51,289 nt of DNA, taken from Lingula anatina (Eukaryota > Brachiopoda > Lingulata > Lingulida > Lingulidae). The DNA is taken from the NCBI RefSeq assembly GCF_001039355.2, contig NW_019775652.1:176757-228045 (forward strand). Direction: 5' to 3'. Both the position numbers and the translations under genes were made by a program. The stretch's first letter is position 1; each line of letters starts with the position of its first letter. Below, piece by piece: positions 25,801-38,100 of this stretch. Below the pieces are notes generated by a model. That model had not been told where the DNA came from. It ran no database searches and was given only the letters and a program-made list of their open reading frames with translations.

Positions 25801-28800
25801 GAAGCCCATTGGACAAGGAAATCACTCTGGTCAAGTTTACACACTGTTAAAGGGACATTTTATGTTCTTACCAGTACTTGATTAAGGCTACATAATTTAA
25901 TATCCAATAGAGAACTTTTTCTATAGCTTTAATTTTTTTTTAATTAGCAGAGTATACTAAAAGCGGATCATACCCTTTTACACAAATGTATTTCAGTGGC
26001 CTATCCACACAAAAAACACACCTATGAAAAGGTTCATTTGGAATGTTCCCAATTGGGAACTTGAGGGTACTACTGGTAAATGGTCAACTCCAGTGGTGTC
26101 TATAGCACCTGCCCTGCTTGCTGTATAAGCTGTTGATGTTATTTCAAGTACAATTATATCTTCTATCATTCATATGCAGGGTTATGACTATTATGTTCCC
26201 AACAACACATCTTGTCCATTACTCTCCTCACTTTTCAAGTGTTCAAGGCATTCTACTTTGTTTTTTTGCACAGAAATGTTGGTTGTTGTTAATATTACCA
26301 TATGTCAAGGCCATGTTACCACTGCATCATAAGTTACACTGCATCATAAGTGAAAGTGACGGAGACAGTGAGACCCTGTGTTCTTCACTCGTGTTTCCTT
26401 TTGCCACTTTCGTGCCTCCATATGTCTTCCTAATAGGAATGGGACAGTGCACGCAATGGTTAGATGACATTGAAAGGAAAATAAAGATAGCTAAGACCCT
26501 GACAGGTACAGTCTCTGACAGCAGGGGAGACGTGAGTTGAGGACCTGGCATAAACTAAAAGCACTCCCATTTTGTCTGAAAGACAGCATCATGCACTATT
26601 TGAGAAAATGAAAAGTGAATCATTTATTGTGTTAACTTATCATGCTGCTAATATTTTCCCCCTGATTTTAAAGTGATGCCAATAAGTAATAGGTAATGTT
26701 AAAATCAATGTCACAATCAGGGGCGGATTGAGGCTGTCTTCTGGGTTTACAGTGATGAGTACCTATTTTTTTCTGTCGGAAGACGGTCAAAAAATGGAGG
26801 ATGGATCAACAAAGATAATGTGGAAGACTGTCAGAAAATATCTCTGGATCCGCCCCTGACAATGTCAGTCTTTCTTCTCTTCCATTATGTATGCTAATTA
26901 TGTTAATTAAAAGGAGCAAGAATTACCAAATATGTCCATGATATATAATTGATAAAAGCAAAAATTCTGAAACCTTAATAATAACATAAAAAATAACAGA
27001 AATTTTGACAAAAAATGATTAAAATATTAATATTAATGTTTGTTAAAAAATATCTGCCATTGTTTAGAAGTTAAGGAAGAAAAGTGCTCCCAAATATTTT
27101 AACTTTTTGTTTGAAAAAATGCCTTCATTAGAATTTTCTCCATGATGGCCTGAATGAACTTCATGTTTGCTGTATTAAAAGAAGCCAACCTATTAAGTGC
27201 AATGAATATGCCTGTTAAGTACAATGACTATGCCTGTTAAGTACAATGACTATGCCTGTTAAGTACAATGACTATGCCTGTTAAGTACAATGACTATGCC
27301 TGTTAAGTGCAAAATGTGAATACTTCAATAAAAAGTGTCTTAAGTAAGCTACCAAACTCTGTGTTTAGGACAAATACCTGTCACATTGTTAGAAAAATAC
27401 CCTGCCATCATCATCATTAACAGATTCAATCCCAATATTTTAATGTACAGTCATGTATATTTTTTATAATAATAATGTTTATTCTTGTAACTAAAAGTTG
27501 GGTTTTATATGTAAGTTAAAAGGAGTGATAAAAGCAACTTGAATATGTTATGACATTTAAACATAAAGGAAGAATTCGCTGATTAAACCTATTAAATCTA
27601 AACTGCTTCTTTAAAATAGTTCAATACCATAAAAGAATCCAATTAATATTAAAATATAGTACACCAAATGAAACATGGAATCACTTCTTTGTAAATCTAA
27701 CTGTAACAATTATTTTTTCAAGCCTGTCAATAGCCGTTGCTGGACTGTTTTTTAAGATTCTTGCTCATCGTGAGGTCATTAATTGCAACCATTTATTGTC
27801 ACACGCAAATCAGGAATACTAAACAGTCAATTCTTACATTAAAGATGTGCTTGACAAAAAAAAAAAAAAATGAAGGCACTATTAAACTGATTCTTGATTT
27901 GGCTAATAAAATTCTTCAGTACAAATTAGGTAATATTCCAATTTTGTGACAGAAAACAAAAAAATATGAATGGTGATTTAACAAAAAGTCAAACATTACA
28001 TTAAAAAAAAACTATACCAAAAGTCTAGCTATTAATCTAAGACATCAGTTAAGATTTGGATGTCTGTCATTTGTTCAATATATATATATATATATATATA
28101 TCTTATAAATACTGTAGGAACTTGTACAGTTGATATATATACGATATATAAGGAGGAAAAACAGTGCCACTATAATGACAATCATTGTTCAACACTCCCC
28201 TAAAGGGAGAGATTTTATACTCTTAGCCAGGTCATCATGACATTAACTAAGAGAAAAACCACAGTGTGTCCTGAGGTGACCCTGTATCCCTGTGTGCCAT
28301 GTGTCAGGTTAAGTACACCATCTGCTGAATACAATATCATAAAACATGCAGCTACACTCCACATGGTAGTGTTATATTAAAAACAAAACACTTTAATTCA
28401 CACTGAACTTAAATTGCTATCTTTCTATCAGATTTCTGTTATATCTTTCATAAATGAATGAGTGTGACCATGAAGGGAACTCACAAAGGCTAACAACAGC
28501 AGTACAATGAATCAACTCATGATGTTATTAGAATACAGCAAAAAGCAAAGCTGAAACTAATATCTCAGTAAAGGAGGGCAGTGACATGTAGAAGACAGCA
28601 AGAGGAGCACATAAACTGCTCTGACTGCTTGATTGCAATACACATGCCAGTGTCACATATATATATATATAACCTGTTAGTGATACTCCCTTTTAGCTCA
28701 GTGTCAGTGTTATATACAGTAGCTCAGTGTCAGTATTATGTATTTAGCCTGCGTCAGGGATACTCCCTTATTTTTAGCTCATTGTCAGGTAGTGTGACCT

Positions 28801-31800
28801 CAAGTGCCAACAAAACATTCACTACCATCATTAAGTGTGTATCCAGTGGGGTCCAATGATCAGACTGCTCTGATAGCGGCCCAGTATGAACTCAGATGAC
28901 CTCATTAGTACAGATGACCCCATAGTGCCCTCATCAGCCACGCCACTCAGGTTTTACAGTCTGTCTGAAATTCACCTCCACTATCAATAGTTTACTTCGG
29001 GTGCTCATAACTGGGTGACAGAAAGTGCACCAGTATGAACTATTGTTAGGATGCAAAGTACAGGTGGGACAGAGGAAATTATATATAAGTACCTGATACA
29101 TAAAAGAGGGTCCCATTGGGGGGGTAGTGGTCACAATTCACTAGAAATAAAGTCATCAATTCACAAATCAAGGGAATAAACCTGACCTCTATCGAAGGGG
29201 AAACATTTATTCATTTGTTATTAAAAATGCAATGAGCGTAAGTTAAAAGTCACGAATCACATAATATAATTGCGTTTCACAAATGACAAAGAATAAATAG
29301 TCGCATTCACGAGTCACAGGAATGGGGTGTTTCATGGATGACGTTGAATAAAACAGAGGTTTCATGCATCCTGGGAAATAAAAATACTTTTACAGGTAAA
29401 GAAAATACCCAATGGGACCCTCATAAAAGTCCATAACAGAATCTACAGATGTATGTAATAGGGTGTGGGCTATGGAAAGTACATGGAAAATCAGTGCTAA
29501 AAACTAATCCATATAATCTAACAACACTTGTGAACTCACATTTTTAAATATATTTTTAGCCTCTGGCCGGCTTATATGTATGATAATTCAGGTTATAGCA
29601 AACATTTCTACACATTTAACAGTAAATAAATATCTATATATAACATATTTGAATACGCTAATATCTGGCATTTTCACCTGTTTTCTTTCCTGAGCCAAAT
29701 AAAAATATCAGAAAACTGCTTTCCTTTTTACTGCCAATATAATATTTAAACAAAATCAAATATGCAGTATAATACAATTAAACCTGCTTCACTGATCGAC
29801 TGATTGAGCTTGGTTGAGACTGCTCTGACTATGAGGCTGTGTTCACATGAAAAATCTATTTTCTAAAAATCTAAAAATCTATTTGCGGTATCTTGTGATC
29901 ACGGTCTGTGCCCTGAATACCCCGCGGCGTAATTACTGGCAGCGCCAAGAATTAATTACAGCTTTGGAAGTAACTGGCTCGCACTGCCCATAATTACGCC
30001 GTGGGGTATTCAGGGCACAGACCGTGATCACAAGATGCCGCAAATAGATTTTTAGATTTTTAGAAAATAGATTTTCCATGTGAATGCAGCCTTAGTCTCT
30101 AGCAGTCTACGACAACAAAACACAGCCATATTGTGGTAGTGGTGTTCACTTAGCTTGTCTTGGACTCTGACCCATATCTTATGTAATGAAAGGCAGTGTA
30201 TTTTAAGAAGCGGTAACAGGGCTTCGTGATATATAGAGAAAATGCATAAAATACCAGGAGAGCATATTTATGAGGGAATTCTGATGCCTGGCTATCATCC
30301 CCCTGAAATAATAGAGATTTTCAAAAATTTCCAAATGCATCAAAGTGACTGTTTAGTAACGGCATATCCCAAATCAGGTTGGTACATGTAGAATATAGAC
30401 GTAATACTACACTCTTCTCAATCAAAGTGACCCCCTCAACTTGTAAGTGAATCTCTTCATCACCATCATAGATTCTGTAGAATTTCTATACTAAACATTT
30501 CCTACGGTGATTGTCATAGAAATTTTGGGTATTATTAGAAGCAACTCGTAAATATTCTAAACATATGACAAATAGCAGATTTACATGATAATTAAAAATC
30601 ATTAACACACATCAATCATTAACGCCATGAGTGGTGACACAAGGAAAGTCCTCCAGACGTAATGTTAACAGTTCAGATAGTCTTCAGGCTGTCATGAGTC
30701 CACAGACTATATGATTTTCTTATAGAAGTGTTGTAAAAATTCTGCCAGTATGATATATTTAATAAATCCACTATATTTCAGTTTAAGTGAAGCGCTTGAT
30801 AGTTTATTAGTATTGCCAACATTTATTTGAATACATTTTACATTATTAATTACTATTACCTTTTCTTTTTTTTTTTTTTTTTGCTTCTTTGATTTTATGA
30901 GCATGGGACCTTTATGTAACATGTTAATTTTAATATTTAATTTATTTTAACACAATAAAAATTATGCTTTGCAATTTTTAGGCCAAACATGGATAACAGA
31001 GATGGTTTCTCTCATCCTTCACCATCAAAATTTGGAGGAGGCATCCAGACAGCCCATCTTTAGCAGGGTTTTCTGGCCAGACTTTTGCCATGCAGGGAGA
31101 GTGAGTCATTCTTACTTGAAAAAAATTGCCTCGTCCTCTGCACCTCGCCTTCTCAAGACACACATGTTGTATAGATATCTTCCAAAGCAATCACAACAGA
31201 AGAGGGTCCCTATGATACATGTACTCAGAAACCCCAAGGATGTTGCTGTTTCCTATTATCATTTTTATCGCAGTAATGCCTTGTTTGGAAAGTTCAGAGG
31301 CTCTTGGGATGAGTTTTTTAACTTGTTTATCAGTGGCCATGTTGCCTATGGTAGCTACTTTGACTATGTCCTTGAATACTGGAACGAATGTAAAGAAAAC
31401 TCAAATGTCTTATTCCTAAAATATGAAGAAATGTTAACAGACCCAAGAGAAGCTGTTGTAAAAATTTCTCAATTCTTAGGGAAAACACTTAGTTCAGTCA
31501 GCATGGAAAAGATTGTCAACTATACATCATTCGACAGTATGAAAAAAAATCCAGCTACAAGAATATCTGCCATCACTGATGCCATTGATGAATCCGTTTC
31601 ACCTTTCTATCGTAAAGGAATGGTTGGGGACTGGAGAAATTACTTCACAGAGCAGCAGAATACCATCTTTGAAAAGACATTTAGGGAAAAGATGGATGGA
31701 AGTGGTTTAAGCTTTGACTTTGGAACTAATGTAACAAGCAAAATGTGAACATATTAAGAACATTATCTAAATATTAGACTAAATGTACTCATAGATTCTA

Positions 31801-32065
31801 CCTCTTTTGAACAAAATTTGCATCATGGAATTCACATATTTTAAGCTTGTTTTGATAGAGGCACTAGATGTACTTAGATGCATTAGTATACATATAGCAA
31901 CATTATTGCATGGTCTCATTTTGTTAAATTAACATCTGTTAAGAATGAAGATGTTTTTAACTTATATTATGATATCCAAATCAGGCAAGATAATACAACA
32001 TGTTATAGAACACATGTCCATAACACCAGCCACAGCTTTCTGTTTACCAAATTGAATGGGAAACA

Positions 32066-32111
<46 letters not shown>

Positions 32112-35100
32112 TTCACCTTGTCTCAGGAGCTAAGAAAGCAACTACTGACTATGATAGGTGTATTATGATTGGTTTGGGGATCAATCCACCATGATGCAGC
32201 ATCCGAGGAACAAGAACACATTTTACATGATAGCATACTCAGGGGCGGATTTAGGCCGTCTTCTGGGTCTTCCGGAAGACGGTCAGAATTTCAAGTCTTT
32301 TCAAGATTTTATATAGACGGGTATCTAACTTTTTATGTCGGAAGACGGTCAAAAATGAGGATGGATCAACAAAGATAATTTGGAAGACTGTCAGAAAATA
32401 TCTCTGAATCTGCCCCTGATACTATATTGCTGGTGAAGACATGGAGCCTCATGACAACTGAGGTTGGTCATCTGTCAGGTGTGGCCGAGTCCAGTCTTGT
32501 CAGACAAAAATGTCGCACATTTTTTATGCTCTATGTTAAGAGGAAATATTTTACAACAGGACCATGGTAACATTGACTTAGCTGGTTATGTAAATCATAG
32601 CATAGAGAGCAAACATTGCCAAAGAGATATTTGCAGCATTAATTACACAAAAAACAGTACCTAATTAGAGACAGTAACCAGCTTTGCATGTGTACAAGTA
32701 ACGTGAAATGTGGTATTGTTAATTTTACATACATGAGAAACAAATAACTTGTCAGAACAAAGAGTAGAATGACAGGTTTACTGCAATTAACCATAAAATA
32801 TTTCAAACACTTTACATATTTCAATACCATGTACCTTATCTCTTTCAAATATATCATTTCAAATTACTTTAATAAATCTACTTTTTTAACAAGAAGTCAA
32901 CATGCTTTTCAAACTTTTGAATACTATTGGAAATTTGGTCGGATCAAGCTGATTTTAGAGGTCAACCAATAATTCATGAATATTCATCAGTTCTGTAAGT
33001 TTTAAGACAAAAGGTCAAATAATTTTTGACTTGTCATTATAACACTGAAAGTGAAAGGTGACGATGTTGATGATGGCGACAAGAGACACAACTGTGTCTG
33101 TACATAAAATTTTCTTACAAAAGACTGCTATTGATATTAAGTGTGTCCAATTATCAAAAGTTGTTTCCACATTAATTTTGTTGTTTAGTAAGGTAAGTAG
33201 TTCTTTCATTTGTGGCTATAAATTGTTGTACATTATTGGTGAACTAGCCCTACAAAACATCTAGATTAATAACAGAAAACTGGATTTAATGGTGCTAAAT
33301 TATTCCTTAAAAGGTAAATGTGGGCTTTAAACTAAAATAAATACCACAATATTTTGAACCCAGAATATCTGATGTAGATTTGCACACAAAATAATTTTTT
33401 GTAATTCCTAATTTTGTCCTTTGATTTACGCTTAAAAATTCACTTTTAGTTAAAATGAACTTCTAACAGGGCAGCACAGATGTCAAATGTTTAGACAAAA
33501 AGCAGAAAATAACGATGTACAAAATAGTCTACTGTCAATTCTGATACAATAACACATTATGCTTAACTGCAAAGTCAACACCAAATTTTAATTATGCACA
33601 ACAGGTAATATGGATGTAAGTAAATGTGTAACTAGCATAAGGCTTCAGGCCCATGAGAATTCAAGTTTACACTTTGATAATGCCAGATTGAGAAAAATGA
33701 AAATTTCACAAAATGAAGCTGGTTTTCCAATTTGAGCTCTTTGTCAATCCTAAGAATCATTCTCATAAGTTACAAAATAATAAGTAACATAGTTTTCTTT
33801 TCATAGTGTTTGTGTTGGCAGTACATGAAGCAGTTTTTTTTTGGTCAATTTTGATGTAATATTACATTATGATTTACAGCATAATCACCACCAATTTTTG
33901 ATGATCTACTATTCTACTAGTTTTCTTCAATTATGATGCAATATTACATAATGCTTAACAGCATAATAACCATCAATTTTTAATAAACAACTAGGAAAGG
34001 TCTTCAAGCCCATGGAAGTTCAAAGTCGCTCCCTGAAAATGCCAATTTGTGAAAAATTAGCATTTAACAAAAAACTGTATAACTTCCAGAAATATAAACC
34101 AATCAGACTGGTTTTCCAACTGAAGTCTAGATGGCAACAGCGAGGGTGACGGCGACGGCAACAACAGAAAGCCAAACCATTTTATAATGTCTAAAGGATA
34201 ATAAATTTTTCAATTTTCATAGTTTTTCAAAATTTTTTGCCTTCTTTAGTAAAAGTTCCTTTTTTTCACACATGGGGAACATTCTACCAGAGGGAGCCTG
34301 ACATAGTATGGTCAACAATTCTTAACTACACAGCTACAGCACCAGAACCAAAAGCAATGTAACAAATACCTGGAAATTTTCATTCCTGTCTTTACTTGTT
34401 CCCAAATTTTCAGCTCAGTTCCTCCAGTGGCCACTCTCACTGCACCATGAGGAAGGCGTGTACACTGTAGACACATCATCCGGCCTGTGTCTGCACTACT
34501 CACAGTGGACAGATACTGCTCTTCTGGTAAACTTCTCACTAGCACAACAGAAAGATAATTGTATTATTCTGTTTCTCAGTTATTTGTATGTAGACTACCT
34601 ATCCTCCTTACCTCACATAAACGCTGGCTGGGGTAGCGCTAGCAATTTTTTTTGGCTTAGCCAAATCACCAGTTAAAATTAATTAAAGTTAAAATTAGTC
34701 AAATCAACCCTATTTTGTTTAGCCAATTTAAGTCAGCTTTAGCATTTGGCTTAATTGCCGAGTGTTAGCACTAACTCAGACTGGCAACACTATGAACTGT
34801 ATGCTATTGTTTGCAAACTTGAAGACATTGGCAAATATAAATTAAGCTCAGGTACTTAGTTCAAAAATAAATTTTAATTCTGCTACTAAGAGTGGGAAAT
34901 TTTTTATTTCTTATACAAGCACTGACCAACAGTGAAATAGTTAAATATTATTTATTTTTTAAATTCATGGTGAATACCCCAACATTTTGCTCAATAAAAA
35001 ACAGCATGCTTTGGATACTCATAAAACTCTTTCTACTAAGAAGTACAAAGGCTAGGAGTTCAGGCATAAGCTGCTGCAGATTAAAAAAAAAAACAACCTT

Positions 35101-38100
35101 TACTAATAAAATTAGGTCAGTGTGATCAGTACACAGATTGAGGGCTTTTCTATTGCTCCTGCACCAGGTTGGCAGGAGCATATAATTATAATTCTAAATG
35201 TTGCTTGAGTGGTTGACTGCCATATTACTAGCAAGTACATTTTTCTTACCATTAAAATACCCACATCCATTATCTAGATCAAACCCTGCTGTCAGCAGCA
35301 CCTGGTCCTCCAGAACTGCCACGGCATCTGTAGACCCAAACTCACAGACATGATTCTTTAACTTGTGGACAATACCTATAAAGAAATTGATGTTCAAACC
35401 TTTAACATGCTTTAGTCAGACACACAGCCAGCAATTTCAAAGGGGGTTCTTTTTCTGAAAAAGCAGACCTTTGACCATGAAACCTTGGTGTATCTACATG
35501 TATATATCAAACTTTATTCAGAGCAGACCTTTTCCAGGAAAAAAAAGGCAAAATCCCTCTTGCGACAGGTCTGCTTAGTAATAAATTATACAGTCATTTA
35601 ATAATATTTAATATCAATTATTAATCAGAGCATTTGTTCATTTTTTCAGTAGTGTACTTCAAGATTTGATAAAACATTCAGTGTACTATATGTTAATCAA
35701 GACTGCTATAATACCTTGTTTCCAACTTAGCACCTTGAGGTTACTCCCATCATCCCCATAGTATATTGTATCTTTACTGGTTGATAGGGAACGAATGTGT
35801 CTTAACAGCAAGTCTTCTCCATTGACTCCTTTAACATCTTCTGACTCAAAAAGAAGACTTAGTTTTCCATCTTTGATGGTGAAAATTTTGATGAATCCAT
35901 CTGCTGAGGCACTGTAAATTTTGTCATCATCCATCTAGAAAAAATGGATATATTCATTTTCTCATTTAACAATTTCAATATTTAAAAATAGGCAATTTAA
36001 CTCAGTCACCATCTGTTTCTACCCAAAGCCTGAAAACATGCTCAGCCACCATATATATTATAATACTACTGCTAATACTACTACTTCTTTTATCCAACAA
36101 GATTAAATATCATCTTCAAAAGAAAAAGGCAACTTTGTGACTTACTGATTGTTTTCATAGTGATACCTGATGTTTATTACAATGAAAACATATACAGTCA
36201 AATAATCAGCAAACAGGGCAAAGAAACCAAATTTACAATATTCATACATATTACTTTTCCTTTTAAAGTTGATTCCTGCTAGTGAAAAGGGCAGAGTTAT
36301 GCTATTAAGTTCTCCCTAGGCATCAGGGAGCTCATAGGTCACTTACCCTAAGACACGTTGTAGCCTCATCAAAAGCTACCAATGAACAGATATTTTCTCC
36401 AGTCGCAAGACTCCATAGTTCCACCTTGCCTCCACCTGATAAAGAAATGGGTATTAGGTACAGTTTAACTATAAAAAATAAAGGTTATTAATTTTGCTTT
36501 ACCCTTAGATAAATAAATGGAGGTCCAAGGGCCACTTTCTTTCCTTTAGGTCCCTGTGTCAAATAAGCAGATCATACGTGCTCTTGCTCCCCACTGAACT
36601 TGTGGACTGCATCCCACACGGAATTATCACATTATTGGACTCTTCACAATAAAACCTTATATAAAACAAATATAATTATATGGCAAATATACAGAGAGTT
36701 TTAAGTTAGAACAGAAAAAGTTTATTCCCACTCCTCCATTTTTACTGCATTTTGTCTCATTTTATTTGTCCAAGATTTATCTAAGTAAAGCTTAAAATAA
36801 GTGTCATTCAATGCATTAATTTATGTAGTTTTGTTTTTCAATGTAAAAGGTGGATCAATAATGAAAATCAGATATATACAATGCAAAGCGAATAAGGTAT
36901 ATTACTGGAATATGTCACTCTGCATTTATGAGCATAAATTAAACTCACTTCAAGGATATTGTCACCCTCTCCTTATATACTGCCTTACATACAGTCTTTT
37001 GGGTAATAAATAAACCTTCAGTGTTCATTGACTAAATTAATAAACATTTATACATATGTCTCTGAATCCAGAGACAAGTCCCTAAATTATGAGACTTCTG
37101 ATGAGGTTGAGAGGCTTGACAGGTACAGAAGCAGGTTATGAAGCTTTCTGTTTCATGTGAGCTCACAGGGCTGTGTTGACTGCAGTTAATTTCCATCTAA
37201 ATCCACCAGCATTTTTAAGCCTGGTCTGCTGTCAATATTGTTTTAAAATCCCTTTTCCTTACTGTCTGGACAGTTGTAAAGTAATTTCCCACTTACTTGA
37301 GCCTGTGACCAGTAGCCTGCCTGGCGTACAGTATGTCATGCAGGTCACAGGGTTATAGGTGTAGATGGACTTCACCATGCAACCTATGTACATAAAAAAA
37401 TATCAGAATTTATATCAGGGGGCAGCATCAGTACAAAATGTTTAACTTTTCAGACATCAATAAAGGCCTGGTTAACAATAATGAAATTGGAAAATTAGTT
37501 CCAGAAAAGACTAGCAATTGCACTTCAGAAAGAACATAAAAGGTCACTTAACAATTTTTTTCCAACGTAACCCTCTAGTCAAATTTCTTGACAGTGATTT
37601 CTAACCCTCAGTACAGGCAAATAGTTAAGTATGTCAATTACATTTATTGTGAGCAATGCCTTTGTAAAATGTTCATGGACCTATATCTCAAAGTTAATTT
37701 TAGGGAGTCAGCTATATCCCAGTTTAGACGTCTAAGTAAGCTTTAAGTTGGCAACATTACTTCAGACTTATTGAAATAGGCCCCAAGCTGATGAAGGCCC
37801 AAATGAGTTGGAAAATCTCCAGGTATTCAAAACATTGCTTAATAGTTTACATTATAATTTGTTAAAGCTAAAATTTGTTTTAACATTAGGCAACTGAAAA
37901 TCCAAACCATTAATATTTTAATATTTTCTATTCATAATATTATAAAAATTTTATAGGAGACCTACTCATAAGTAAATCATAACCATTTTAGAGGTAAAAC
38001 ACTTTTAAACGCTTTCCATGGTGTATTTACCTGTTTTAAGTGACCACAGTCTGACGGCACAGTCCATGGACCCACTGACCAGCAGACGGTCATCTTCGGC

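Larger units (their letters stand above)
20213..34369 (-). other. 14.2-kb intron of the WD40 gene
   Basis: Phase 2 (AG before the donor, T after the acceptor) joins the last blade exon to the acidic-tail exon. It holds the sulfotransferase gene on the opposite strand and at least five transposon-like repeats (two TTAA elements, two 5-bp-TSD MITEs and a large foldback), plus simple repeats such as (ACT)n near 20330-20372 and poly-T near 20956 and 21046. No other exon was recognised on either strand. Confidence 0.75.

Noticed and set aside
26118-26540. 140-codon plus-strand open frame in the large WD40 intron
   Set aside because: Hydrophobic, no recognisable domain, no start context or splice support. 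It includes a short local duplication (CTGCATCATAAGT). Best seen as chance.
27189-27316. CRISPR-like array
   Set aside because: The 22-bp units are directly adjacent with no spacers, and the genome is eukaryotic. It is a minisatellite.
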